The position numbers and the translations under genes were made by a program. Source: Nitratidesulfovibrio termitidis HI1 (GTDB lineage: Bacteria; Desulfobacterota; Desulfovibrionia; Desulfovibrionales; Desulfovibrionaceae). Taken from it: 64,000 nucleotides of DNA. The stretch spans positions 1,920,250 to 1,984,249 of the forward strand of contig NZ_KI632512.1 in the NCBI RefSeq assembly GCF_000504305.1. The letters are read 5' to 3'. The stretch's first letter is position 1. The number at the start of each line of letters is the position of its first letter. The notes under the pieces were generated by a model that was not told the DNA's origin, did not search any database, and saw nothing but the letters and a program-made list of their open reading frames with translations. Below, one piece after another: positions 1-8,435 of the stretch.

Positions 1-87
1 ACTGCCCATGCCGCCCGCCGCTCCCGCCGCTCCCGCGCCGCCGGCAAACAGGCTGCCCAGCGCCGCAATTTCGACAATGCCGCTCAT
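1..87 (-). CDS. Phage virion-region protein, partial (N-terminal 29 residues)
   Basis: The gene starts at ATG 87-85 and runs off the left edge of the window. Its start overlaps the stop of the preceding acetyltransferase-like gene in an ATGA arrangement, so it belongs to the same late operon. The visible N-terminus is hydrophobic and then rich in Gly and Ala, like a membrane-interacting or virion internal protein. Too little is visible to name it. Confidence 0.6.
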   Translation of the reverse strand, partial: MSGIVEIAALGSLFAGGAGAAGAAGGMGS

Positions 88-599
88 GCCTCGCTCCCCG
101 CCTGTGTCACCGGCTCCTTCGCCTTCGGTTCCTTGACCAGGGCCAGCAGGTACCGGTCCTGGCGGTTCGGCCCGCACTGGCGCAACAGCCCCTCGCGGCG
201 CATGCCCAGCATGCGTTCCAGCCAGTGCAGTGACCGCGTGTTGTCCACGTGCACCAGCGCTTCCACGCGGTGGCACCCCATGGGGCCCGTCAGCCAGCGC
301 ACCAGGGCGCGCGTCACCCGCGTCAGCCGCAGGGGCACGGCCTCGGCGGCCGGGGTCGTCAGCGCCCACAGGGTGGCCGTGCCGCCGTGCAGCACCGCCC
401 CGTAGCAGGCGATGACCCGTCCTCCTGCCTCGCCGGTTGCACCCGTCGGCGCCAGCAGCATGGTCCACGCCGGATGCCCGGCCCACGCACCGGCCAGGTC
501 GGCCAGGTCCAGGCCCGCCAGGTCGGCCGCGTCCGCCGCGCGCAGTTCCAGGGACGCCAGGTGGCTCGGCCGGAAGGGAATCGTGACCACATCACTCAT
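84..599 (-). CDS. GNAT-fold-like phage late protein (171 aa)
   Basis: The layout resembles phage-encoded GNAT-like proteins found after tail-tube genes in short-tailed phages: an N-terminal segment, a central strand region, and a C-terminal part with a pattern such as VDNTRSLHWLERMLGMRREG, which resembles the acetyl-CoA-binding end of acetyltransferases. The start overlaps the end of the upstream tail gene by 8 bases, so the two are translationally coupled. The function in the virion is unknown. Acetyltransferase activity is inferred only from this weak resemblance. Confidence 0.6.
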   Translation of the reverse strand: MSDVVTIPFRPSHLASLELRAADAADLAGLDLADLAGAWAGHPAWTMLLAPTGATGEAGGRVIACYGAVLHGGTATLWALTTPAAEAVPLRLTRVTRALVRWLTGPMGCHRVEALVHVDNTRSLHWLERMLGMRREGLLRQCGPNRQDRYLLALVKEPKAKEPVTQAGSEA

Positions 600-2316
600 A
601 CGTGACCACCTTCGGCACCAGCATGATCAGGGTGACCGGAAACGGAGCCTCGCCCGTCAGCAGCAACCGCCCATCGCGGTTCCACCCTTCGGGCAGCTTC
701 AGTTCCAGGTCGCCCGTGTAGGGCCAGGGCGCCGCGTCCATGGGCATGATCACCTCGCGGTTGACGGCCTCCCAGGCCGTCCCGCCCGGCAGCCCGTATT
801 CCAGCCCCAGCGTCTTGTAGACGCGCGCCGTCACGGAAACCACGCGCTTGCGCTTGCCTTGGGCCGTGCCTCGTTCGCTGCTGCCTTCCAGGCTCATGGG
901 GGCAAGGGTCCACCGGTACGGCAGCCCCACCAGCACGCGGGAAGCCGGGGCCTCCAGCACGACCCTTCCTTCGCTGACAACCGCCGGCGGGTGGTAGGCC
1001 CCGTCGGCCAGGATGCTCACCCGCTGCCCCTCCAGGTGCTCCAGCCCGGAAACAACCGTGACCGGCGCGCCCTCGTACAGCAGTCCGCTGTCCACGAACC
1101 AGCAGCCGGGCTCGTTGGTGGTCTCCCCGTTCCAGGGGGGCAGCATCCGTTCCATCACCACCCCGCCCGCGCGCCGCACGGCCAGCCACGTTTCCGTGTA
1201 CCCGTCGCCCGGTATGCAGGCCACCGACAGCACCTCGCCTTCCGTGCTGTGCCGGTGCCAGCCCACCACCTCGTTGTTCCGCATGTACGTGCATCCCGCC
1301 AGCGTGCCGTCGTCCATGACGCACCAGATGATGCCGTCCGGATGCGTGGCGTGCGCCACCTGCCGGATGCCTCGCGCGGTAATGTGCTCGGCCAGCAGGC
1401 TGATGTCCGCCGAAACGTAACCGTCCTCGGCAAACTGGTAGGTCAGGTCGTGCAGCCGCTTGCGGTCGGCGCTCACATGCACCACGGACTTTCCGATCAG
1501 CACCGGCGGCAGCGCGGCGGACCCGTAGTTGCTGTTCCGCAGCGCCTGCACCTGCTTGGACGTCACGGGCACGTCCGTTCCGCCGCCCGATATGGACCAC
1601 TCGCCGCCGCTGGTGCCCGTCAGCAGCGTCCGCGCGGACAGTTGCCAGCGGATGGCGTTCACCTGCTCGGAAACCAGGCTGAACGTCAGGGCGTCGTCAT
1701 CATTGGTGCCCGTCGTGAAATTCTCGAAGTCCCCGGTACGGCTCGCCCATACCGTCTGGGGATTGCCGGGCGCCCCGGAGAACCACAGCCGCTGCTGGTG
1801 GAACATGGCGCAGCCCGGCCAGGACGTGCCCGCCCAGGAGTCGGGCTTGGCCGTGAACGACACCTCGTGCAGGGCAAACACGTCCGCGCCCGGCCGGGTC
1901 AGCTTGTGGGGCTGCACCGTGGGGCACACCAGGTACATGGTGTCCGCGCTCTGGCACCACATAAGCCGTTGCAGCTCGGCCCAGCTCCACGGCGTGACCA
2001 CCGTCAGCGGCAGCCCCGTGGCTCCGTCCAGGACGATGCCCCCGGCCCGGAAGAACCGTATCCTGCCGGGGCTGAATTCCAGGACGTACGCCTGTTCGGT
2101 GTTGAAGACGAACGGAGCCAGCAGCACCTGGTCCGTATCCACGCCGTGCACCATCTCGGTGCCCATGCGCCGCTGCGCCGCCCCGTGGGGCATCAGCGTC
2201 ATGTTTTCCAGGATGGAGCAGGCGTTGCCGTATTTGGCCAGGTCCACCCGGCCATACAGACGAGGCGACCATTCACCGGCGGTAAAGTTGGTCAGCGGCA
2301 GCGTGGCCAGTCCCAT
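592..2316 (-). CDS. Tail tube/nozzle protein, T7 gp12-like (574 aa)
   Basis: The start at 2316-2314 is chosen because a GGAGG-containing ribosome site lies just upstream and the conserved N-terminus begins there. The first 60 residues contain TNFTAGEWSPRLYGRVDLAK followed by an asparagine-rich stretch and a GTEMV-type motif. This is typical of the large tail tubular protein B family of BPP-1, epsilon15 and T7-like podoviruses. The product should form the nozzle of a short non-contractile tail below the gp11-like gatekeeper, which is encoded immediately upstream. No Mu-type tail sheath, tape measure or baseplate gene accompanies it in the visible region. Confidence 0.75.
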   Translation of the reverse strand: MGLATLPLTNFTAGEWSPRLYGRVDLAKYGNACSILENMTLMPHGAAQRRMGTEMVHGVDTDQVLLAPFVFNTEQAYVLEFSPGRIRFFRAGGIVLDGATGLPLTVVTPWSWAELQRLMWCQSADTMYLVCPTVQPHKLTRPGADVFALHEVSFTAKPDSWAGTSWPGCAMFHQQRLWFSGAPGNPQTVWASRTGDFENFTTGTNDDDALTFSLVSEQVNAIRWQLSARTLLTGTSGGEWSISGGGTDVPVTSKQVQALRNSNYGSAALPPVLIGKSVVHVSADRKRLHDLTYQFAEDGYVSADISLLAEHITARGIRQVAHATHPDGIIWCVMDDGTLAGCTYMRNNEVVGWHRHSTEGEVLSVACIPGDGYTETWLAVRRAGGVVMERMLPPWNGETTNEPGCWFVDSGLLYEGAPVTVVSGLEHLEGQRVSILADGAYHPPAVVSEGRVVLEAPASRVLVGLPYRWTLAPMSLEGSSERGTAQGKRKRVVSVTARVYKTLGLEYGLPGGTAWEAVNREVIMPMDAAPWPYTGDLELKLPEGWNRDGRLLLTGEAPFPVTLIMLVPKVVTYE

Positions 2317-2330
2317 ACGTTCCTCCTCTC

Positions 2331-2888
2331 CTAGCCCTGGTGCGCGGCCACCCAGCGCGAAGGCGCGGGCCGCGCCGGTTCGCCTTCCCGCGCGTCCGTG
2401 CCCGCCGCCTCGGCCAGGCGCTGGCGGTACTGCTGGTCCAGGGCCTGGGCCAGCGTGGCGCTGGCCGTGTCCCCGTATGCGAGTTCGCTGGCCAGTTTGT
2501 AGGCCAGCGCCTCGCGCAGTTGCGGGTCGTACAGGTTCACGTCCGTTTCGCGCCGCACGTACAGGATGCTCACGGCCTCCACGTCGGCCAGCAGGCGGCG
2601 GCCCTCTATCTGCCTGGGGGTGTCCGGTTCGGTCTCCACCAGCCGCAGGAAGTCGCCCGGCAGCTGGTACTGCGCGCCAAAGCCAAAGGGCGGATCCTCG
2701 GCCAGCCGTTCCAGCCTGGCGCGCCGCAACGCGCTCTTCCACGGGTGGGCGCGCAGCACGCTGTCCCGCACCTCCGGCCAGAAGCGGCGCGCCTTGGACG
2801 CCACCGGGGTGGGATCGTCCATGCTGGTCACGTGTTCCTGGCCTATCAGCCCCAGCGCCCTGTTCACGATGTCCACGATTCCTGCCAT
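2331..2888 (-). CDS. Tail tubular protein A-like head completion protein, T7 gp11-like (185 aa)
   Basis: The start MAGIVDIVNRALGLIGQ is preceded by an AGGAGG ribosome site. The N-terminus (IVNRALGLIG, then the DDPTPVASKARRFWPEVRDS region and LRAHPWKSA) is the recognisable pattern of gp11-like gatekeeper proteins of podoviruses. These sit between the portal and the nozzle. It precedes the gp12-like gene by 14 bases. A conserved phage hairpin element lies directly upstream at 2908-2970, so this gene may start a transcription unit. Confidence 0.75.
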   Translation of the reverse strand: MAGIVDIVNRALGLIGQEHVTSMDDPTPVASKARRFWPEVRDSVLRAHPWKSALRRARLERLAEDPPFGFGAQYQLPGDFLRLVETEPDTPRQIEGRRLLADVEAVSILYVRRETDVNLYDPQLREALAYKLASELAYGDTASATLAQALDQQYRQRLAEAAGTDAREGEPARPAPSRWVAAHQG

Positions 2889-2907
2889 GCGCCCTCCTGC
2901 GGCAAAG

Positions 2908-2970
2908 CCCCCCCCTGTGCTGCCATTCTGGCAGCACACGGGGGGGGGGGATAATGCCGACACGTGTCGG
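2908..2970. promoter_or_regulatory. Phage boundary element, copy 2: GC hairpin plus 14-bp palindrome
   Basis: A stem (CTGTGCTGCC side 2915-2924, GGCAGCACA side 2930-2938) is flanked by C- and G-runs. It is followed by GATAATGCCG and the perfect palindrome CCGACACGTGTCGG at 2957-2970. The same arrangement occurs at 11453-11514. It lies between the capsid-side genes and the tail genes, so it may end one late transcript and start another, or bind a phage activator. The role is inferred. Confidence 0.6.
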
Positions 2971-2979
2971 TGCGGGATG

Positions 2980-3231
2980 CTAGATGCCCACCATGAACGC
3001 CGCGCCGCGCGCGTTCACCAGCACCACGTCGCCGGGCCGCATGCCGTAGCGCGCGGCGCAGTGGTCGAAGTATCCCGCGCTGCGCACGGCCTCCTCATCG
3101 TCATCGGTCGTGTGGTACCGCCAGGTGCCGGACCCCACCAGGGTCAGCCCGGCCGCGTCGGCCCGTTTCTCCAGGTCCCTGGAGCCGGTCGTATCGGTCG
3201 GTTTCGTCGCGACGTTTTCTTTGCCAGCCAT
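2980..3231 (-). CDS. Small phage protein after the capsid gene (83 aa)
   Basis: It starts at 3231 with a GGAGGGACC ribosome site, 8 bases after the capsid stop codon. The N-terminal 25 residues are polar and lysine-rich. The rest has a compact pattern ending in RPGDVVLVNARGAAFMVGI, like a small beta-rich domain. The position right after the capsid suggests a head decoration or head-completion protein, but I do not recognise the family. Confidence 0.65.
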   Translation of the reverse strand: MAGKENVATKPTDTTGSRDLEKRADAAGLTLVGSGTWRYHTTDDDEEAVRSAGYFDHCAARYGMRPGDVVLVNARGAAFMVGI

Positions 3232-3239
3232 GGTCCCTC

Positions 3240-4064
3240 CTAGTTCTGGGCGTGCATCACCACCACGCCGGTATCGTCGATGCGGCAGGCCCCCGCGCCG
3301 ATCATGTTGTTGCACAGGTAGGCCACCTTCTGCGGCACGTAGTTGATCTCGCTGATGATGCCGGTGGAGTTCTCGCCCAGCCCCAGCGCCGTCTTGTGGT
3401 ACCACACGCACTTGGTGCCGCCGTTGGCCTGGGGCAGCGCGTTGTGCAGTATCCATGTCGTGTTCAGCCAGCGGCGGCTTTCGGTGCCCTTCAGCCAGGG
3501 GTGCGCGTCGCCCACGTAGTCGGCCTTGGCGAACTGCTCGATCTTCAGCAGCTGGTTCCATTGCTTCGCGCCCACCACGCAGAACCGCTGCCCGTCATCC
3601 GGCACCTCCCCGGCGTTCAGCAGGGCAAAGCCTTCCATCACCATGTCCAGGTCAAGCGGCAGGCCGCCGTTGCCCGTCACCTGCCCGGCGGGCAGGCCGG
3701 TGACCGCGGCCGTGATGATCAGTGCATCCACCTTGCGCCCCACGGCGGAACCGCCGGACTGCACCAGCACGCGCCGTTCGTCGTACTGGATCTTGAACTC
3801 GTCCAGCTTGTCCACGTAGTCCGGCGCGTACCAGTCGCTCAGCGCGCATTCCACCGGGGCGTGGTCCAGGTTCATGGGGGTTACGTCCCCGTGGCGCGTC
3901 TTCTGGTTCGCCTCGCCCTTGCCCACCTTGGTGAAGCTGGTCTTGCTCCCCGTCACGCCGGTCTTCAGCCGCACGCTGTTGCGCAGCTTCGACCCGCCCT
4001 GCTGGTAGGCCACATGCACTTCCGCCTGGTACTGGGTGACAAAAACAGCGGATACGTCAGCCAT
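3240..4064 (-). CDS. Major capsid protein, podovirus type (274 aa)
   Basis: The sequence begins MADVSAVFVTQYQAEVHVAY and continues with a QQGGSKLRNSV region. This is characteristic of the compact capsid proteins of BPP-1/T7-like podoviruses, whose usual length is roughly 270-350 residues. A strong GGAGGATT ribosome site precedes the start. It follows the scaffold gene and precedes the head-completion genes, the standard podovirus order. It does not resemble the Mu gpT capsid. Confidence 0.8.
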   Translation of the reverse strand: MADVSAVFVTQYQAEVHVAYQQGGSKLRNSVRLKTGVTGSKTSFTKVGKGEANQKTRHGDVTPMNLDHAPVECALSDWYAPDYVDKLDEFKIQYDERRVLVQSGGSAVGRKVDALIITAAVTGLPAGQVTGNGGLPLDLDMVMEGFALLNAGEVPDDGQRFCVVGAKQWNQLLKIEQFAKADYVGDAHPWLKGTESRRWLNTTWILHNALPQANGGTKCVWYHKTALGLGENSTGIISEINYVPQKVAYLCNNMIGAGACRIDDTGVVVMHAQN

Positions 4065-4118
4065 GGCAATCCTCCTCCGCGCTCGCGGATTTTTTCAGTC
4101 AGAATGAGACGCAGCGCG

Positions 4119-4988
4119 TCACTTCATGTTCACTCGCCCGGCCAGTTGCTCCACGCGGCGCACCGTGGCCGGATCGTTCCGCTGGTAGGCGTCGCTGCCC
4201 ACCAGGCGCAGCATTTCCTGGTACGCCTCCTGCCCCGCGGGCATCGGCGCGGTGTGGCCGCCGCCGTCGCGCAGGCGGTCCTCGGCCGTCATTTCGCCCA
4301 CGGCATGGGCCAGCTTGAGCACCAGCGGATGGGCGGAAAGGCCCGCCTCGTCCAGCGCGTCGCCAACGCCCAGGGCTCGCGCGCCGCGCCGCGCCAGGTC
4401 CAGGTTCTTTTCCGTGTCCTGGGGCCACAGTTCGGCGAGCACTTTCTGGGGGTCGGGGGCGCTCGCCTGCGATTCGCCCAGCGACTTGGCCAGAATGGAG
4501 CCGATGTCGCGGTACATGCCCTCGGCCTGGCGCTGCGACAGCCCGTGCTTGTGCATCAGCGCAGAGATCTCGCCCTTGTCGCGGTCCAGCAGTTCCGAGA
4601 CGGCGCCCGCCAGTTCCTGGGGCACGCCCTCCGCCTCGAACCGCTCGGGCAGGGTGTACCCCTCGGGCTTGTCCGGCCGCCCCAGGGCCTTGTGGAACGC
4701 CTCCCACTCCTCCTGGCTGGCCATGCTGTCCGGCACGCGCTTGCCGGTCACCAGTTCGCGCTCTTTGGCCAGGCCGAACAACTCACCCGCCTGCGCCCAG
4801 AACTCTTCCGGCTTGCCGAAGCCCTCGGCCAGGCCCTTCAGCCCTTCCGGCAGGAACGCGAACGCCTCGTTCCCGGAAGCCGCCTGCCCCGCCGCAACGC
4901 CGCCGCCATCGCCACCGGCCGGGTCCGCGCCATCGGGGACGCCGCCCAACATGCCGTTTCCATCCCCGGTCTTCGTCGGGTCACTCAT
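4119..4988 (-). CDS. Phage scaffolding protein (289 aa)
   Basis: It is acidic and rich in Glu, Ala and Gln, with a Gly/Ala-rich N-terminal 45 residues. A central block around residues 85-175 contains WEAFHKALGRPDKPEGYTLP and GLSQRQAEGMYRDIGSILAK, the layout common in podovirus scaffolding proteins. The gene sits directly upstream of the capsid gene, and its start overlaps the end of the Bbp19-like gene by 8 bases. It presumably guides procapsid assembly. No protease motif is visible. Confidence 0.75.
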   Translation of the reverse strand: MSDPTKTGDGNGMLGGVPDGADPAGGDGGGVAAGQAASGNEAFAFLPEGLKGLAEGFGKPEEFWAQAGELFGLAKERELVTGKRVPDSMASQEEWEAFHKALGRPDKPEGYTLPERFEAEGVPQELAGAVSELLDRDKGEISALMHKHGLSQRQAEGMYRDIGSILAKSLGESQASAPDPQKVLAELWPQDTEKNLDLARRGARALGVGDALDEAGLSAHPLVLKLAHAVGEMTAEDRLRDGGGHTAPMPAGQEAYQEMLRLVGSDAYQRNDPATVRRVEQLAGRVNMK

Positions 4989-5229
4989 GGTGTTCCTCCA
5001 TCATGGTTTCGATGTGCACGGCGGCGCTCCGGCGGCCTTCGTGAAAGGCCAGTTCCAGCGCATCCATGCCCCTCGTGTAGACGTTTTGGACTAGTTTCAG
5101 ACTAGTCTGAATGTCTTCCAGAACCCTGCGCCCTTCGGGCGAGGAAAACGTCGCCCTGTAGGCGTCCCGCAGCTGTCGCCGCCCGCCGTCGTCCAGTTCC
5201 TGTTGCCGCGTCCGTCTCCCGAACATCAC
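4981..5229 (-). CDS. Bbp19-like small phage protein (82 aa)
   Basis: The patterns GRRVLEDI near residue 33 and FHEGRRSAAVHI near residue 62 match the small protein family named after Bordetella phage BPP-1 Bbp19, which is encoded between portal and scaffold in related podoviruses. It overlaps the portal stop by four bases (ATGA) and the scaffold start by eight. Function is unknown. The family hit supports assigning the whole head module to BPP-1-like phages. Confidence 0.75.
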   Translation of the reverse strand: MMFGRRTRQQELDDGGRRQLRDAYRATFSSPEGRRVLEDIQTSLKLVQNVYTRGMDALELAFHEGRRSAAVHIETMMEEHHE

Positions 5230-6824
5230 TGGCCCTCATCCATGCGCCCGGCCCCGGCTGCCGCGTTGGCGGCTTGCGCCATCTGGCGCATCGCCTCCAT
5301 GCCCTCGCGGGCCTGCTGCGCCTGCGCCCTGGCTTCACGCAGTTTCTTCACCTGGTCTTCGCCGCGCAGGTACTTGGCCGGGTAGCCGAACAGTTCCTGC
5401 GTATCGCGGGCAATGGCGTCCGCGTCAAAGTTGTCCAGCACGCTGCCGTCCATCTGGGCCACCGGAGCCAGGTACTGCACGGCCTGGTTGAATGCGGCGG
5501 CCTCCACCTGCTTCTGCGCGCGGGCAATGGGCGATGCGTAACGCACGCGCAGGTCGCGCCCGCGCAGGCTGTCGGGCGCCGGGGGCAACTCGCCCCTCCG
5601 GTAGAGGATGCCGAACACCCGTTCGATGAGCGGCCCCAGAAACTCCGTCTGCAACCGGCCCAGCACCGGCCCCAGCGCCAGCATCTGCTTGTTCTCCCGC
5701 GTGGCCACCTCGAACGCCGTCATTTGCGGGCCACCGGCCAGCATGATGCGGTCGTTCAGAAAGCGCCGCCGGATGGAGTCCTGGCGTTTTTCGATGATGG
5801 CCTCCATCACGCCGATGTTCGCCGTGATGGGCAGGGGGATGATCTTGTCGCCGAAACCGGTCTTGTAGTAGGTGATGCCCCCCGCATCGGAGCGCAGTTT
5901 GCCCACCACGCCGTCGTCCGGCAGCATCAGCGGCGGGTCGCTCAACTTCTCGGCCCCGATCAGCTGCGAGCGGGCCACCTCGTTCAGCACCCGCATGTCC
6001 GGCAGCGCCGCCCAGCCCGGCCCGCTGCCGTACAGCCCGCCGGAAACCTTGGCCCACCTGGGCACCTGGAACGGCCGCTCGTGAAAGCCGCTTTCGGACA
6101 ACACCTGTTCGGTGGCCTTCTCGTAGATCACGCTGGCCATGGCGTGCGGTGTGGTCCGCATGCCCCCCTGGCGGCCGGGCATCTTGGCGCGCGGCATGAT
6201 GACGTGGACGGTCTCCACCTCGGCCTGCGGGTCACGCTCCAGCGTCTGGCGCACCTGGTCGCTCACCTTGTCCCCGAAGTCCTCGTACAACTGGGAACAG
6301 GTCTTCATCTCGTGCAGCACCAGGGTGTCCACCTGGCCGTCCGCGTTCTCGGCTATGGAGGCGCGGGCAGGCGGCACCGCGCGGAACCGGATGGGCTTGC
6401 CCGCCTCGTCCTCGGTGTAGAAGACCGCCCAGCCGAACGGCCCCAGGTCCAGGTAGAAGCTGTTGACCTCGTTCTGGAACCCCGTCTCCGGCGACGAGAA
6501 CACCTCCAGCATCACCCGTTGCACCTCGGTCAGCCACTCGGTCTCTTCCTTGCTCTCCTTCTCGGCCCCCAGCAGGTCCAGGGCGAACCACGCGCTGGCC
6601 GGGTTGGTCAGCAGCGAATGCAGCGCCGCAGCCAGTGTGGCGTTGGCCTCCTCGGCCGTGCTGTCGAAGATCTCGCCGCGCCCGTCGTCCTGCGCTTCCC
6701 GGCGCGTGACGAAGCCCGCCCGCTCGGGAAAGATGAACGAAGCCACTTCATCATACTTCGTGGCCACCGCATCGCGCTTCGCGTCGATGCTCGCCACCAG
6801 CCTGGCCAGGCGCTTGATGTCCAT
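5226..6824 (-). CDS. Portal (head-to-tail connector) protein, podovirus type (532 aa)
   Basis: The length and motifs fit the podovirus head-tail connector family of T7 gp8 type. Visible patterns are an N-terminal FIFPER segment, TAEEANATLAAALHSLLTNP near residue 57, HERPFQVPRWAKVSGGLYG near residue 248, LPDMRVLNE, and a C-terminal Gln/Ala-rich helix. It forms the dodecameric ring for DNA passage. Mu and its relatives encode an unrelated DUF935-type portal at this point, so this gene is the clearest mark that the virion module is not Mu-like. Confidence 0.85.
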   Translation of the reverse strand: MDIKRLARLVASIDAKRDAVATKYDEVASFIFPERAGFVTRREAQDDGRGEIFDSTAEEANATLAAALHSLLTNPASAWFALDLLGAEKESKEETEWLTEVQRVMLEVFSSPETGFQNEVNSFYLDLGPFGWAVFYTEDEAGKPIRFRAVPPARASIAENADGQVDTLVLHEMKTCSQLYEDFGDKVSDQVRQTLERDPQAEVETVHVIMPRAKMPGRQGGMRTTPHAMASVIYEKATEQVLSESGFHERPFQVPRWAKVSGGLYGSGPGWAALPDMRVLNEVARSQLIGAEKLSDPPLMLPDDGVVGKLRSDAGGITYYKTGFGDKIIPLPITANIGVMEAIIEKRQDSIRRRFLNDRIMLAGGPQMTAFEVATRENKQMLALGPVLGRLQTEFLGPLIERVFGILYRRGELPPAPDSLRGRDLRVRYASPIARAQKQVEAAAFNQAVQYLAPVAQMDGSVLDNFDADAIARDTQELFGYPAKYLRGEDQVKKLREARAQAQQAREGMEAMRQMAQAANAAAGAGRMDEGQ

Positions 6825-6827
6825 CGG

Positions 6828-7055
6828 CTACTCTCCCAGCAGCTTCTTCTTGCCCAGGGTGCCGCTGCCCCCGGTGGAGCCGCCCAGGATGGTGCCCGAC
6901 ATGCCGGTGGCCGCCGTGGCCTGGCGCTTCCTGGTGGCCTCTTCCTCCAGTCGCTTGCGTTCCGCCTCGTAGTCCGGCTGCGCGGGCAGCGACGGCATCT
7001 TGCTGCTGCCCCCGCCGCCGAAAATCCCGGCTATGGCCTTCGCTATGCCTCCCAT
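6828..7055 (-). CDS. Small Gly-rich phage protein (75 aa)
   Basis: It begins with a GIAKAIAGIFGGGG hydrophobic segment. A charged helix with ERKRLEEEATRKRQA follows, then a Gly/Ser-rich end. It sits between large terminase and portal with 3 bases to the portal start and has a GGAGAG-type ribosome site. Similar short proteins are common at this spot in BPP-1-like phages. The function is unknown. Confidence 0.65.
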   Translation of the reverse strand: MGGIAKAIAGIFGGGGSSKMPSLPAQPDYEAERKRLEEEATRKRQATAATGMSGTILGGSTGGSGTLGKKKLLGE

Positions 7056-7079
7056 GTCGCTCTCCTTTCCTGCGGCGCC

Positions 7080-8435
7080 CTAGCGGCGCCAGCGGTTTTC
7101 GGCCCGTTCCTGGCGGGGGCCTTCATGCACCGGCCGGAAGCCGACCACCCCGTACCGCAGGCTGTCCGAGGGGTGAGAGGTCCAGTCGTGCAGCGGGCGG
7201 TCCCCGTACAGTCCGGCCTTGGGGTTCCAGACCTTCCGGTAATGCCGCAGGGCCTTCAGCCCGTCGGCGCAGCGGGTCGCGTCAAACCACATGCGCGGCA
7301 GTTGCAGGCGCAGGGCGTTGATGCCGTCCATGACGGGAATGTTCGGGGCCACCTCGAAACGGATGCCCAACCCCTGCGCCACCTCCCAGCGGCTCTTGCC
7401 GGTACCCAGTTCCCGCACCTGGATGTCGTGCGGCCCGATGTGGCGACCGTAGGAATATCCCTTGCCCGCCAGCACCGATGCGTAGTGGGGCAAGCCCTCG
7501 CCGCTTCCGTCATAGTAGTCGATCACCCGCCAGTCGCCGCTCGGCTCCACCTGGAAAAACCAGATGGATGTGGCGTCATCCATGCCCAGGTCCCAGCAGG
7601 TGTGCACCAGCAGGCCGGGCTCCCAGGCCACCGCGCCAATGCGCCCCTGCTGCTCCAGCCGGTCCAGCAGGGCGGCGTAGTAGGCCCCGCGCACGGCGGC
7701 GGCAAACGAACACTCGAACTCCTGCTCGTACTCGTCCTCGGTCATGTCCTGCCGGGCGGCGTCCAGTTCGGCCTGGATCACGTAGCCGGTCTCCGACGCC
7801 TTGAAGACGAACAGCCCCCACTCGCCGGGCTTCGCCAGCGCCGCCTGGTACACGTCGTACAGCAGGTTCTCCGCCCCTTTGGGCGTGCCGATGAACAGTA
7901 CCCACCCCAGCCGGTCGGAAATGGCGGGGCGCAGGATCATGGTCCACACCTCGCGTGGGATGTCCGCCGACTCGTCCAGGGTCAGGTCATCGAAATACAG
8001 CCCGCGCATGGCGTCGGCGTTGTCCGCGCCAAACAGCCGGATGCGGGCGCCGTTGGGCAGGTCGCAGCGCAGTTCCGACTCGTTGAAGCGCACGCCGGGC
8101 ACCACGCCCGCGAACAGCTTCAGGTAGTCCCACGCCACCGCCTTGGCCTGCTTCAGGTACGGAGCCACGTACCCCGCCCGCCACTGGGGGCGCGGGGCGC
8201 GCAACGCGCGTTTCAGCAACTCGTTGATGGCGAAAACGGTCTTGCCGAACCGGCGGTGGCACAGCAGCACCGTGAACCGCCTGCGCTCCTGATGCACCCG
8301 CAGTTGCAGCGGCCTGGGGCGGTAGGGAATGGTGACCCTGTGCACCGCGTCGCTTTGCGCACGATGTCCGTAGGGCTCGCAGGCTCGCCCAACGGCCACG
8401 CCTTGCGCCCTTCGGGTCGGTCTACGCGGCCCCAT
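7080..8435 (-). CDS. Large terminase subunit (451 aa)
   Basis: This is the ATPase and nuclease that packages DNA. The Walker A-type motif CHRRFGKT is at residues 59-66 and a Walker B-like stretch LYFDDLTLDESAD follows about 80 residues later. The C-terminal part has conserved acids in WDLGMDDATS and a final HDWTSHPSDSLRYG. The ATG at 8435 has a GGGAGGGG ribosome site and overlaps the small subunit by 14 bases. The first 30 residues read through a short repeat shared with 10436-10462, so an internal GTG at 8345 remains possible. Confidence 0.85.
   Translation of the reverse strand: MGPRRPTRRAQGVAVGRACEPYGHRAQSDAVHRVTIPYRPRPLQLRVHQERRRFTVLLCHRRFGKTVFAINELLKRALRAPRPQWRAGYVAPYLKQAKAVAWDYLKLFAGVVPGVRFNESELRCDLPNGARIRLFGADNADAMRGLYFDDLTLDESADIPREVWTMILRPAISDRLGWVLFIGTPKGAENLLYDVYQAALAKPGEWGLFVFKASETGYVIQAELDAARQDMTEDEYEQEFECSFAAAVRGAYYAALLDRLEQQGRIGAVAWEPGLLVHTCWDLGMDDATSIWFFQVEPSGDWRVIDYYDGSGEGLPHYASVLAGKGYSYGRHIGPHDIQVRELGTGKSRWEVAQGLGIRFEVAPNIPVMDGINALRLQLPRMWFDATRCADGLKALRHYRKVWNPKAGLYGDRPLHDWTSHPSDSLRYGVVGFRPVHEGPRQERAENRWRR
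8368..8395. repeat. Short dispersed repeat, copy 1
   Basis: A 28-base stretch containing CCGTAGGGCTCGCAGGCTCG is nearly the same as 10436-10462. It lies in the 5' end of the large terminase reading frame and adds residues not needed for the ATPase fold. Confidence 0.5.

Noticed and set aside
412-2334. Long plus-strand open frame of 640 codons opposite the tail gene
   Set aside because: It lies antisense to a well-supported tail nozzle gene, is full of Arg, His, Pro and Gln as expected of a GC-rich shadow frame, and has no ribosome site or family motif.
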